From contig JACRQF010000015.1 in assembly GCA_016222825.1 (NCBI GenBank), positions 62,001-126,000 of the forward strand: a DNA stretch of 64,000 bases, read 5' to 3'. Positions 6,669 to 15,089 of the stretch are shown here, piece after piece. Both the position numbers and the translations under genes were made by a program. The notes under the pieces are model-generated. The model was given only the letters and a program-made list of their open reading frames with translations. It searched no databases and was not told the origin of the DNA. Each line of letters opens with the position of its first letter. Positions within the stretch are counted from its first letter, which is position 1. Source of the stretch: Verrucomicrobiota bacterium. GTDB taxonomy: Bacteria; Verrucomicrobiota; Verrucomicrobiia; CAIQCK01.

Positions 6669-9149
6669 CTACTCGCCTACGGCGTCGAACGCGCCCGGTC
6701 CGCTGCCGCCGAAGACCACCGCGTCCGCGGTAACGCTGGCGATCGCCAAGCCGCCCGTGCAAAACACCAGCGGGCAAACCTTGAACGACGGTGTGAAACG
6801 GACGCTCTCGCCGGGATACGCAATGCCACGCACGACGCGCTCGGCAGCGCGATTGGCGCGCGTGTCGTAGCTGAACACGCCCAGCAACGCGACCGCTTTG
6901 TCCACGGCGGTAATGCGGATCGTATGCAGGCCGTAGGCGAGACCGCGGATGCCTTTGCGGTTCTCCGTGAAAAGTTCCTGCCCGGCCGCGTCGGTGAACG
7001 GTTCATTCGTCGGCTCCTTGAGCCGCTCCAATCCGTCCACCTCCACTTGCAGCACGCCGCCTTGCGATAGGTCCGCGTAGGCCACCGAGAAGTCGGTGCC
7101 GACGAGCGCAATCTCAACCGACCGGCCCGCTGGCACGACCACCTGCTGCAAACCGACCGGCGCGCCCCACTGTGACGCGAAGGGTTGCGGCTTCAGCCCG
7201 CCCAACCGCCATCGCGGACTTTCGACACCGACCCACTGGCGATTCAGCGCAGTCTTCGCGTCCACGGCGACAAGTTGCGCGTTTGTGCCGGTGATTTCGA
7301 CGATGTGCCGGTCGCCGAGCGCCAGCCGGCCGATGGCGAACGTGGAATTGCGCGGATCGTATTTGGTGAGCGGCTTGCGCCGGCTGCCGGTGTTCGCCGC
7401 GCCGTCCACGCGGATGCCCACAAATTCGTCTTTGCACCTGGCCCAGAGGTTGACCGCCGTGTCGTCGAAAACAAACGCCGTGCCGCCACGCAGCCGCGCG
7501 CTGCCGTTGGTGTAGGTGCTCATCTCGCCTTCCCAGCCGACCGTGAATGGATTGGCGCGATCCGGCAGTTGTAGTTGCGCGATGCCCGGTTCGATCGGGT
7601 CGGCGGCGTCGAACACGCGCTCCAGTTGTTTGGCCCAGAGGTAGTGGCCGGCGGCTTGTGGATGGCCGTCCTTGGGACAGAGCGCGTAGCTGTTGCAGTG
7701 CCGCGTCGCGAGGCTGAACATCCGCCCGAAGTCCACGTAGGGAATCTGGTAGCGCAGCGACAGTTCCATCAGGTGTGCCGTGTTCGGCGTGTAGCTCTCG
7801 CGGTTCTGGAACATGCAGAACAAGAACTCGATGCCGGGATAGTGCCGCTGGAACCAGCGAATCGCGCCCTCGAAGACCGCGATCTCATCCGCGCCGTCAA
7901 TCTTCTCGTTCGCGCCGCTGCCGAAGACAACGAGGTCGGGACGCGGACCTTCCGGTCGCGCAAAGACATCGGGATAAAGTTCCTGCCACGTCTTGCCGAG
8001 GCGGTGGCCGTTCAAGTTGGGGTCGGGCGGCTTGGCCAGCGACGACCACGCCGCCAACGCCGAGTGCGACTCGCTGATGCAGGAGCCGTCGCAGGCCATC
8101 GTGTTCAGCAGAAGTTTGTTGATCGGGTAGTCGAACTTCTCCATCAGGAGGTGTCGCAGCCGGCCGCCATACATGAAGTGGTGCTGCCACCAGGCGATGT
8201 AATCGTTCCATTCCGGACGCCCGATCTTGCCGCCGTCGAAATCCTTTCCCGTCAGCGGCTGCTTGAACGTGGGCGACTTCGGGTTTTCGTCGTAGAGGTA
8301 TTGCGGCGGGTTGGCGCTGCCGCGGTCAATGCTCGACCCCATGATGATGATGTGGAGCGGCTCGCCGCGCCAAAGCTTCTGCATCGTCCGCGGAATGCCG
8401 CGATAGACGGTCGGCAACGGTCGCGCCACCGGCAGGCGGCTCAGCGCCGTCGCGCTGCGGCTCAGGCACGGCGCGTAAATCCACACGTCGCGGTCCTTCG
8501 AGCGGTTCACAAACTCCACCGCGATGCCGATGGTGTTCGGCTGGTCGGTGGATTTGTCGGGGCTTTCCGTGAACGCGCCGACAATCTCCGCATTCTCGAT
8601 CTTCACCTCGAAATCATCCGCCGCGCCGCTCATCGTCGCATAACTCGGCCCGCGCACCAACTCGCCGCGCGAGTGTTTGGGGAACTTTCGTTTGTCATCC
8701 TGCCCGTAATCCGCGGGACTCCACTCGCCAGCCGCGCTGTCCAGCCGCATGCAATGCACCCGCGCCTCTAGCGAATCCGCCGCCGCTTGATGGCCTGCCA
8801 CCGACAAGCTCACGCGCTCGCCGTGGTCCAGCCCCAGTTCCGCAAGCAGCGCGAACTGGTGAAACCGCTTGCCGGGATGAATGACGACCACGTTGTCCAC
8901 GGTGAAGCGCGGCCGGAAAATGGTCGTCCGCGTCGCGCGCCAGACCTCCGCGTCGCCGTAGGCATCCTGGTTCCAGCAAGGCACTGCGCCCGCGCGATAC
9001 GATTCCCGGCCCGCAACGCGCGAGTTGCCGAACGAGTGGAACGCGAACGACGGATTGAGCAGCAGGTTCGCCGGCGGCGGCTCGGCCGACGACGATTGCA
9101 TGGTGAAGGCACAAGTGCCCAACACCCAACAAATCAGAATTCTCCGCAT
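6669..9149 (-). CDS. Large exported SGNH/GDSL-type hydrolase (probable carbohydrate esterase)
   Basis: An 826-residue protein from the ATG at 9149, supported by a GGAG site. Signal peptide: MRRILICWVLGTCAF to SSSAEP. Residues about 25-250 form an Asn/aromatic-rich beta-sandwich-like region (LLLNPSFAFHSFGNSR). The catalytic SGNH domain runs from about 262 to 510: block I IIMGSSIDRG near 268, block III FGSGANEK near 408, and the Asp-x-x-His block KDGHPQAAGH near 495. A C-terminal sandwich of about 300 residues follows. Such enzymes remove acetyl or other esters from polysaccharides. Placement between an SDR and oxidoreductases suggests it de-esterifies the substrate of this cluster. Confidence 0.88.
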   Translation of the reverse strand: MRRILICWVLGTCAFTMQSSSAEPPPANLLLNPSFAFHSFGNSRVAGRESYRAGAVPCWNQDAYGDAEVWRATRTTIFRPRFTVDNVVVIHPGKRFHQFALLAELGLDHGERVSLSVAGHQAAADSLEARVHCMRLDSAAGEWSPADYGQDDKRKFPKHSRGELVRGPSYATMSGAADDFEVKIENAEIVGAFTESPDKSTDQPNTIGIAVEFVNRSKDRDVWIYAPCLSRSATALSRLPVARPLPTVYRGIPRTMQKLWRGEPLHIIIMGSSIDRGSANPPQYLYDENPKSPTFKQPLTGKDFDGGKIGRPEWNDYIAWWQHHFMYGGRLRHLLMEKFDYPINKLLLNTMACDGSCISESHSALAAWSSLAKPPDPNLNGHRLGKTWQELYPDVFARPEGPRPDLVVFGSGANEKIDGADEIAVFEGAIRWFQRHYPGIEFLFCMFQNRESYTPNTAHLMELSLRYQIPYVDFGRMFSLATRHCNSYALCPKDGHPQAAGHYLWAKQLERVFDAADPIEPGIAQLQLPDRANPFTVGWEGEMSTYTNGSARLRGGTAFVFDDTAVNLWARCKDEFVGIRVDGAANTGSRRKPLTKYDPRNSTFAIGRLALGDRHIVEITGTNAQLVAVDAKTALNRQWVGVESPRWRLGGLKPQPFASQWGAPVGLQQVVVPAGRSVEIALVGTDFSVAYADLSQGGVLQVEVDGLERLKEPTNEPFTDAAGQELFTENRKGIRGLAYGLHTIRITAVDKAVALLGVFSYDTRANRAAERVVRGIAYPGESVRFTPSFKVCPLVFCTGGLAIASVTADAVVFGGSGPGAFDAVGE

Positions 9150-9202
9150 ATCACCGTCTCCTTGTATGTCGCAGCTCGCAATGCGAGCGCCGGAGAGCGC
9201 TG

Positions 9203-9973
9203 CTACTTCGCTGTGTAGCCGCCGTCCACGGGCAGATTCGCGCCAGTGACGTAGCGCGCAGCCTCGCTGAGCAGGAAGATCACCGGCCCGCCGAGGTCGG
9301 TGTCGTCGGCCATCCGGCCGAGGAACGTCCGCGACTTGTAGCGGCTCAGGAACGGCTCCGGCTGGTTGTTGAAAAAGCCGCCGGGCGAGAGGCAGTTCAC
9401 GCGGACGTTGTTCGGGCCGAACAGCGCGGCGTAATAACGCGTGAGATTGATCATGCCGCCCTTGTGGAAAAAGTAATCCGGCGGTGGCTCGCCCATGTTC
9501 GTGCCTTCGTAGAGTTCGAGGCTCGGCCCGATCATGCCCTGCATGGAACCGATGTTGACGATGCTGCCGCTTTTTTGCCGGCACATCACTTCGCCAAACG
9601 CGCGCGTCATCAGGAACACGCCCGTCGCGTTGACTCGCATGGATTCCTCCCACGCGGCGACCGGCGCGTTGGGCGACTTCATCGGGCGCGCCACGGAGTT
9701 GTTCACCAGCCCGTCCACGTGGCCGAAGCGCGCCAGCACGCGGTCACGCAACGCCAGCACAGACTCTTCGTCGCCTTGGTCGAGTTTCTCTGCGACAACG
9801 GAGCAACCCTTGGCGTTCTCCTCGGCGGCGACGCGTTCGAGCTTGGCGATATCGCGCGACGCGATGACCAGCTTTGTGCCGGCGGCAGCGATGGCTGCTG
9901 CCAACCCGCGGCCAAACAATCCCGCGCCGCCGGTGAGGACGACGACTTTGTTTTCGAGGCTGAAGGAGTTCAT
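9203..9973 (-). CDS. SDR family NAD(P)-dependent oxidoreductase
   Basis: A 256-residue classical short-chain dehydrogenase. The cofactor motif is TGGAGLFGRG; the usual NNAG is replaced by NNSVA; catalytic Ser lies in NIGSMQG and the Tyr/Lys pair in DYFFHKGG, preceded by an unusual GEPPPD segment; the end is PVDGGYTAK. The start ATG overlaps the stop of the aldolase gene in ATGA, so the two are translationally coupled. In the pathway context it probably oxidises a sugar acid or lactol before aldol cleavage. It is cytoplasmic. Confidence 0.92.
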   Translation of the reverse strand: MNSFSLENKVVVLTGGAGLFGRGLAAAIAAAGTKLVIASRDIAKLERVAAEENAKGCSVVAEKLDQGDEESVLALRDRVLARFGHVDGLVNNSVARPMKSPNAPVAAWEESMRVNATGVFLMTRAFGEVMCRQKSGSIVNIGSMQGMIGPSLELYEGTNMGEPPPDYFFHKGGMINLTRYYAALFGPNNVRVNCLSPGGFFNNQPEPFLSRYKSRTFLGRMADDTDLGGPVIFLLSEAARYVTGANLPVDGGYTAK

Positions 9974-10773
9974 CGGTAAACGGAGTCCGTCTTCTTTGCG
10001 GGCGCAGCTTTGTGGAACGTGGCGATGAGCTGTTTGAAATACTCGCCGATGCCGATCACGTCCGCGCCGAGCGTGAAGATGGAAACGCCTTCGGCTTCGA
10101 GCGCCTCGCGCGTGTCCAACATGCCGGCGGTGACGACGTATTTGCCGTGCTTGCGGGCGACAGCGGCGACATGTTTGCGCGCAGCGACGACCTCCGGATC
10201 CTTGACCTGAGCGACCTTGCCAATCAGATGGCTGTAATCGCCGGGGCCGAACAGCAACGCGTCGAAGCCCGGCACGGCAGCGATCTCCTCCACCTTCGCC
10301 AGCGCTTCGGGCGATTCGATCTGGAGGATGAGCAACCGTTCGCGGTTGCTGTGCTCGATGTATTCCGGGTAGGGCACCTGGCAGAAGATGCCGTCCATGT
10401 TCCCGCCGTCAATCGGCCGGCGGCCCAGCGGATGGAACCGCGTCATTTCAACGATGTGGCGCGCTTCTTCCGCCGAGGAGACGTGCGGCACCATGAGGCC
10501 GGTTGCGTCAGCCTCGAACGGCTTCCCGTATTCGCTATAGGAGCCTTTCGACACGCGCACGATGGTGTCCATGTCGTAAAGCTTCGCGGCGCGGATCATG
10601 TGCTCGAGGTTGAGCCAATCGTTCGGCACGTGCTCATTGCAGAGCCACACGCCGGACGCGCCGGCCAGGCCGGCCAGTTCAACGACGCGGGGATCAATCA
10701 GGTTCAATTTTAACACCGTCGGACACTGTCCGGCACGGAGTTCACGGAGCATGCGGCTGGATCGGAGTTTCAT
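9970..10773 (-). CDS. HpcH/HpaI family class II aldolase (2-keto-3-deoxy sugar acid aldolase-like)
   Basis: A 267-residue TIM-barrel aldolase. The metal and substrate motifs ILQIESPEAL and LFGPGDYSH match the HpcH/HpaI group, which cleaves 2-keto-3-deoxy sugar acids or 4-hydroxy-2-oxo acids to pyruvate plus an aldehyde using a divalent metal. It overlaps the SDR gene by 4 bp. The combination of dehydrogenases and a KDR-type aldolase with no sugar kinase suggests a non-phosphorylative route for a deoxysugar or uronate (inference). It is the only carbon-carbon lyase in the cluster. Confidence 0.9.
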   Translation of the reverse strand: MKLRSSRMLRELRAGQCPTVLKLNLIDPRVVELAGLAGASGVWLCNEHVPNDWLNLEHMIRAAKLYDMDTIVRVSKGSYSEYGKPFEADATGLMVPHVSSAEEARHIVEMTRFHPLGRRPIDGGNMDGIFCQVPYPEYIEHSNRERLLILQIESPEALAKVEEIAAVPGFDALLFGPGDYSHLIGKVAQVKDPEVVAARKHVAAVARKHGKYVVTAGMLDTREALEAEGVSIFTLGADVIGIGEYFKQLIATFHKAAPAKKTDSVYR

Positions 10774-10827
10774 GGCTGTAAGATTAGATAACAGAGGTTC
10801 GGGCTAAAAGCACAAAGACGCCGCTGC

Positions 10828-11910
10828 TTATTTCACTGGCGGCTCCCAGATGACCACACCCATGTGGTAGCGGCGATGGGCGGGCGCGCCGTTGCTGTAG
10901 TAGGCGGTGAGAATCTTGCCGTCGCGCATCTGGGCACTCGCGGGATAGCCGCAATCGCCGCTGAGCAGGTCGCTGACGAGCGTCAACGGCTCACCCCACG
11001 TCTTGCCCTCGTCCGCGCTTAGTCGCACGAGCACGCCTTGCTGGCCTTTGATGCGGTTGCCGTAGGTCACAAGCAGGCGTCCATCCTTCAAACGCATGAG
11101 ATGCCCCGGATGCTGCGAGGCGCCGCTGACAGGGTCGGATGCAGTCCACGTCTTGCCGTCGTCGTCGGAGCGGAAGAGATCGAGCCGCTGCTTGGTTTTG
11201 CCGAGCGAACGGGCGGCGGCCAACCATTTGCCAGAGCCGAGATGGAAGATGGCGGTCTCGTTGTTCGCGTCGCTGATCTGCGACTGGACTTTCCACGTCT
11301 TGCCGTCGTCCGCGCTGCGGAACATCCACACGCCGTCCTGTCGGGTTTTGTTGTCGCGCGCGTAGCAGGTCACGCGCAGCGCCCCGTCACCGCCCGCCAA
11401 CACGTCGCCGAAGGGGATAAACTCCGTCCGCCCCTCGACGGCACGCGGGAATGATTTCTTGTCAATTTTCCACGTGCGGCCGCCATTCGCTGAACGACAG
11501 ATCCACGGCGCCAGAATGTCCACCAGCGAGACGACCTTGCCCTTGTCGTCCTTCTTCAGCGTCCAGCCGGAGGATAGCACAAGCATGTCGCCGTTATTGG
11601 CGACGCCTGCCGCGACGTTCATGCGATTGGCCGAGTCTTCGTGCGGCGCGGCCGTCCCACTCTTGGACCAGAACAAGCCGTCGCTCGTCGCCCAAACATC
11701 CACGTCGCCTTCTGCGCGGCCGTGAGTGGGCTTGTTGAAGATGGTGGCGACAATCGTGCCGTCGCGAAGCGTGGCGAGGTTCGGCCAAGCACAGACGTTG
11801 TCTATTGCCACATAGCGCGTCGTGATGACCGGCGCGGCCGGCTCGGCGGCGAGCAGTTTCCCGGCGAGCGCACCGGCCAGAAGGGTGACGACAATCATGG
11901 ATCGTTTCAT
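10828..11910 (-). CDS. Exported BNR-repeat sialidase-fold protein
   Basis: About 360 residues. ATG 11910 has an AGGA site at good spacing; ATG 11922 forms an ATGA overlap with the preceding gene, so either may be used. Signal peptide: KRSMIVVTLLAGALAG then LLAAEP. The mature protein has repeated Asp-box motifs: SANGGRTWKI, SADDGKTWKV, SDDDGKTWTA, SADEGKTWGE, the mark of a six-bladed sialidase propeller. Such proteins include exo-sialidases and many sugar-binding relatives; I cannot identify the complete sialidase Arg triad, so hydrolase activity is unproven. A second sialidase-fold protein lies three genes upstream. Confidence 0.87.
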   Translation of the reverse strand: MKRSMIVVTLLAGALAGKLLAAEPAAPVITTRYVAIDNVCAWPNLATLRDGTIVATIFNKPTHGRAEGDVDVWATSDGLFWSKSGTAAPHEDSANRMNVAAGVANNGDMLVLSSGWTLKKDDKGKVVSLVDILAPWICRSANGGRTWKIDKKSFPRAVEGRTEFIPFGDVLAGGDGALRVTCYARDNKTRQDGVWMFRSADDGKTWKVQSQISDANNETAIFHLGSGKWLAAARSLGKTKQRLDLFRSDDDGKTWTASDPVSGASQHPGHLMRLKDGRLLVTYGNRIKGQQGVLVRLSADEGKTWGEPLTLVSDLLSGDCGYPASAQMRDGKILTAYYSNGAPAHRRYHMGVVIWEPPVK

Positions 11911-11918
11911 AGGGGTCC

Positions 11919-12872
11919 TCATTTCTCCAGTTCATCCAACACTTCGCTCAACTTCACCACGCATCCGCCCTGTTCGCGGCTGCGGATACCAGCGATGATG
12001 ACGGCCATCAACTCGATGGTTTCCTCGAATGGATACGGCCGCTTGCCCGTTTGCAGGAATTCGATAAACGCCACGAGCTGACCGCGGAATGCGTGGTAGG
12101 TGTCGCGCAACGTCAGGGCAGTCTGGCCTTTGGTGCCGTAGAGATGCACGCCGCCGAAACTGCCGTAAGCGTCGTGGATCGCCGCAAGCGTGAGTTGCAC
12201 CCCGCTGCGGTGGACGACATGCACGATGTCGGAGCCGTCGCGGTGATTCGCCTGCACCGACTCAAAGCCCGGCCCCACGAGCGGCTGAACCGCCTCCAGC
12301 GCGTGGATGCCGTAGCGTTCCCATGTCTTGCAGGTGAAGCTCGTGATCCAGCGCAGGTCGCCGAATTCTTCGCGGCGCGCGGCCACGTCGCGGATTTCCG
12401 GCGCGTAACGCATACCGCTGTTGGAGAGGATGTGGCCCGTTTCGCGATGCCAGCGGATGAACTGCCGCAGGTCGGGGAGGTTGATCGCCATCGGTTTGTC
12501 CACGAACACCGGCAGGCCCGCCTCAATGAACGGCCGCGCGCGGCGGACGTGATCGTTGCCGTCGTCCGTCGCGATGACTGCAGCGTCCACGTGGCCGATG
12601 ACACCCTCCGGTTTCGCGACGACGTGCTCGATGAGCGACGCAGCGGCAACCTTCGGCGCGTCGGCGGGGTCGTCGGTCCAGACGTGCGTGACGCGCGCGC
12701 CGGGAATGCGAACCGTTTCGAGCGACTGCGCGCCGAGATATTTCGGAATGGCGGCGTAAGGACACTTCGCCATTTCGGCGGGGTTGTAGCCATTGATGAT
12801 GGCCGACCACGAATACGGGTGGCCGTTACCCTCGATCATGCCGAGCATTGCCAGACGGATTTCCTTGCTCAT
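11919..12872 (-). CDS. Gfo/Idh/MocA family oxidoreductase
   Basis: A 317-residue protein from the ATG at 12872, preceded by GGAG. The upstream gene ends in the same ATGA, giving a 4-bp overlap. The N-terminus KEIRLAMLGMIEGNGHPYSW differs from the usual GxGxxG nucleotide loop (the glycines are spread out), while PVFVDKPMAIN corresponds to the conserved EKP motif with Asp in place of Glu. The pattern suggests a diverged member that may bind its cofactor unusually. No signal peptide. It lies beside a more canonical homologue, so the two may work in series on one substrate. Confidence 0.88.
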   Translation of the reverse strand: MSKEIRLAMLGMIEGNGHPYSWSAIINGYNPAEMAKCPYAAIPKYLGAQSLETVRIPGARVTHVWTDDPADAPKVAAASLIEHVVAKPEGVIGHVDAAVIATDDGNDHVRRARPFIEAGLPVFVDKPMAINLPDLRQFIRWHRETGHILSNSGMRYAPEIRDVAARREEFGDLRWITSFTCKTWERYGIHALEAVQPLVGPGFESVQANHRDGSDIVHVVHRSGVQLTLAAIHDAYGSFGGVHLYGTKGQTALTLRDTYHAFRGQLVAFIEFLQTGKRPYPFEETIELMAVIIAGIRSREQGGCVVKLSEVLDELEK

Positions 12873-13861
12873 GCGATCTCCACTGCCTTTCCGCTGCACG
12901 CCGACTCCAGCGCGGCGAGGTTGAACTTTAGCGTCTGCGCCGCCTCGGCGATTGTGGCGAGCGGCGTCGGCTTGCCGTGCATCCCGTCGAGGAACGCGTT
13001 GGCTTGCGCGATAAAGATATCGTCCCGCTCCAGCGGCGCGGCCTTGTGATGCTCCCACGCGCTCGCGCCGCGCCGGAACACACTCCATCGCTGTTCGTGG
13101 CCCTCGACTCGCATACTGCCGCCTTCGCAATGAATCTGGAGCGTCATCTCATTCGGCGCCTGGAACTGATTCAGCGCGTAGTTCACCAGCACGCCGCCGT
13201 TGCGCGCGGCGACGTTTACCGTGTCCTCGACCGTCACGCCTTCGAGCGCCTGGTGCGCCGCGTCGCAGAATAGCCGCGTCGTCGGGCCGACGAGCCATTC
13301 GACGGCGTTGGCAATGTGCGTCAGCGCATCCTGGATCGCCCCGCCGCCTGTCTCGTGCCGCGTGTAGTAGATCTCCCGATACGCCGGCCGGAATGTCGGG
13401 AAATGCTGCCCCGTCACAACGCTCGCGTGCAGCGGCCGGCCAAGTTCGCCGCTGCGCAGGAACTCCCGCGCGCCGAGAACCCATGGCATCAAGTGATAGA
13501 CATACGCCACCGCCGTGAAACGACCGGATTTCGCTACGGCGTCGAGCAACTCATCCACCTTTGCGAGACTCGTGCTGAGCGGCTTCTCAATGAACAGCGC
13601 AGCGCCGTGCCGCAGCGCGGCGAGCGCGAGGTCCACATGCGTGTGGGCTGGCGTGCAAATAACGATGCCGTCGTAGCGGCGTGCGGCGAGAGCAGCGTTG
13701 AAGTCGGTGAAGCTGGCGACACCGTATTGTTGCGCGACGCGCTGGAGCAGCGGAGCATTGGCGTCACACGCAGCAACCTCCTCGCGGCCGGTGCGTTGGA
13801 AACAGCGCAGATGTCGCTCGCCGATGCTGCCACAACCGACAATGAGAATAGCGTCTTTCAT
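12869..13861 (-). CDS. Gfo/Idh/MocA family oxidoreductase
   Basis: A 330-residue protein. I chose the ATG at 13861 because it overlaps the stop of the preceding gene in ATGA; an alternative start six codons earlier would extend the overlap. Nucleotide motif ILIVGCGSIGERH and ALFIEKPLST are canonical. A histidine-rich stretch, ALTHIANAVEW, is in the position of the catalytic His/Asp region. Cytoplasmic. It shares 4-bp overlaps with both neighbours, so translation of three successive genes is tightly coupled. Confidence 0.92.
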   Translation of the reverse strand: MKDAILIVGCGSIGERHLRCFQRTGREEVAACDANAPLLQRVAQQYGVASFTDFNAALAARRYDGIVICTPAHTHVDLALAALRHGAALFIEKPLSTSLAKVDELLDAVAKSGRFTAVAYVYHLMPWVLGAREFLRSGELGRPLHASVVTGQHFPTFRPAYREIYYTRHETGGGAIQDALTHIANAVEWLVGPTTRLFCDAAHQALEGVTVEDTVNVAARNGGVLVNYALNQFQAPNEMTLQIHCEGGSMRVEGHEQRWSVFRRGASAWEHHKAAPLERDDIFIAQANAFLDGMHGKPTPLATIAEAAQTLKFNLAALESACSGKAVEIA

Positions 13862-15066
13862 GTTTGGCTCAAACTCCACCGCGCCTGCCGGAGCACGGCT
13901 TTCGACGGCATCTTCATCTGTTCATACCAAACCGTCAACAGCGAGCCGTCCGCGAGTTCCACGGTGCTCGGATAGCCAAGATCGCCGCCGAGACCATCAC
14001 CGGAAATGATGATTGCTTCGCTCCAAGATTTTCCGTTGTCGGCGCTCACACGCGCTTGGTTGCCGAACGGCGCACGGCGGTGGCCATAGGTCATGAGGAG
14101 GCGTTCGTCGCGCAGCTTCAGCAGATGCGAGGGCAGGCCGTAGCAGATGGGATGCGGCTCACTCCAGGTCTTGCCGCCGTCCTTTGATTCGGTTTGCAGG
14201 GTCCAGCCCGCGTTGGCTTTGTTGTGATTGCGGATTTGGGCGACGAGCGTGCCGTCGCTGGCTTCGACGACGTGAAGCTCGTGATAGCCTTTCGTCGCGT
14301 TGTCGTCCTTGCGCGCGGGAATCCCGGCCAGCCAGCGCCACGTCTGGCCGTCGTCGGTGGACTCGCATACGCCGATCTTCTTGTCGTCCGTCCACAACTG
14401 CTTGCCGGCATAGAGCAGACGACCATCACGAAGCTGGATGGGGCCGTGAGGGCTGCCCACGACGGTCGGCAACTGCGGGGACCATGTTTTGCCGCCGTCG
14501 GTCGAGCGGACGAGCCATACGCCAAGCTCGGCCTTGCGTTCCTCTTCGTTGAGCCGGTTGTGACACGCCTGCCAGCGTGCAAGCTGTTCCGGCGACATCT
14601 TCACCGTCCCCCAACCCTTGCCTGTCAGTTCCCCGAAGATCTCCTGCTTCTTCAGATAGGACTCGTAGGCAAGGGACGTGAACGTGGTGACAAGCAGCGT
14701 GCCCTTCGCGGTCTCAACGACGCCGGAGTCGCGGTCGTCGGTCGCGCTGTCGAGCAACACGCGCGGCCAACTCCATGTCGCGCCGTCGTCGCGTGAGGTC
14801 ATCGCGTGAATCTGGCCAAAAGGACAGACATGGTGCTCACGCCCTCCAGAGTAAGTGATCCAAAGCTCGCCGTTGGCCCGGCGCGCGATGGTCGGCCAGC
14901 CGTGGTAATACTCCGGCTGCTGGCTGATGATCTTTGTCTCGATGATCTTCAACTCTGGAGCAGCCAGCGCGCGACGCGCCAAGCCGGCGAATGCGGCGAC
15001 GGAAAGAACGCCTGTCGTTCGGAGGAAGCTGCGGCGGGAGACGGATGCAGCGGGATGGGAATTCAT
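13858..15066 (-). CDS. TAT-exported BNR-repeat sialidase-fold protein
   Basis: A 402-residue protein with a twin-arginine signal (SVSRRSFLRTTG, then a hydrophobic region ending ARRALA). Asp-box motifs recur: SRDDGATWSW, STDGGKTWSP, STDDGQTWRW, SKDGGKTWSE, SADNGKSWSE, predicting a six-bladed propeller. It is distantly related to the product of 10828-11910. Family members are exo-sialidases or other exo-glycosidases/binding proteins. Use of the TAT route implies folding before export. It overlaps the next oxidoreductase gene by 4 bp. Confidence 0.87.
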   Translation of the reverse strand: MNSHPAASVSRRSFLRTTGVLSVAAFAGLARRALAAPELKIIETKIISQQPEYYHGWPTIARRANGELWITYSGGREHHVCPFGQIHAMTSRDDGATWSWPRVLLDSATDDRDSGVVETAKGTLLVTTFTSLAYESYLKKQEIFGELTGKGWGTVKMSPEQLARWQACHNRLNEEERKAELGVWLVRSTDGGKTWSPQLPTVVGSPHGPIQLRDGRLLYAGKQLWTDDKKIGVCESTDDGQTWRWLAGIPARKDDNATKGYHELHVVEASDGTLVAQIRNHNKANAGWTLQTESKDGGKTWSEPHPICYGLPSHLLKLRDERLLMTYGHRRAPFGNQARVSADNGKSWSEAIIISGDGLGGDLGYPSTVELADGSLLTVWYEQMKMPSKAVLRQARWSLSQT

Positions 15067-15089
15067 GATCTTGATACGGTTGGAGTTGA

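Noticed and set aside
10828..15066. Calling the two BNR proteins true sialidases
   Set aside because: Asp boxes are clear but the catalytic Arg triad, Tyr/Glu pair and Asp could not be verified by eye.
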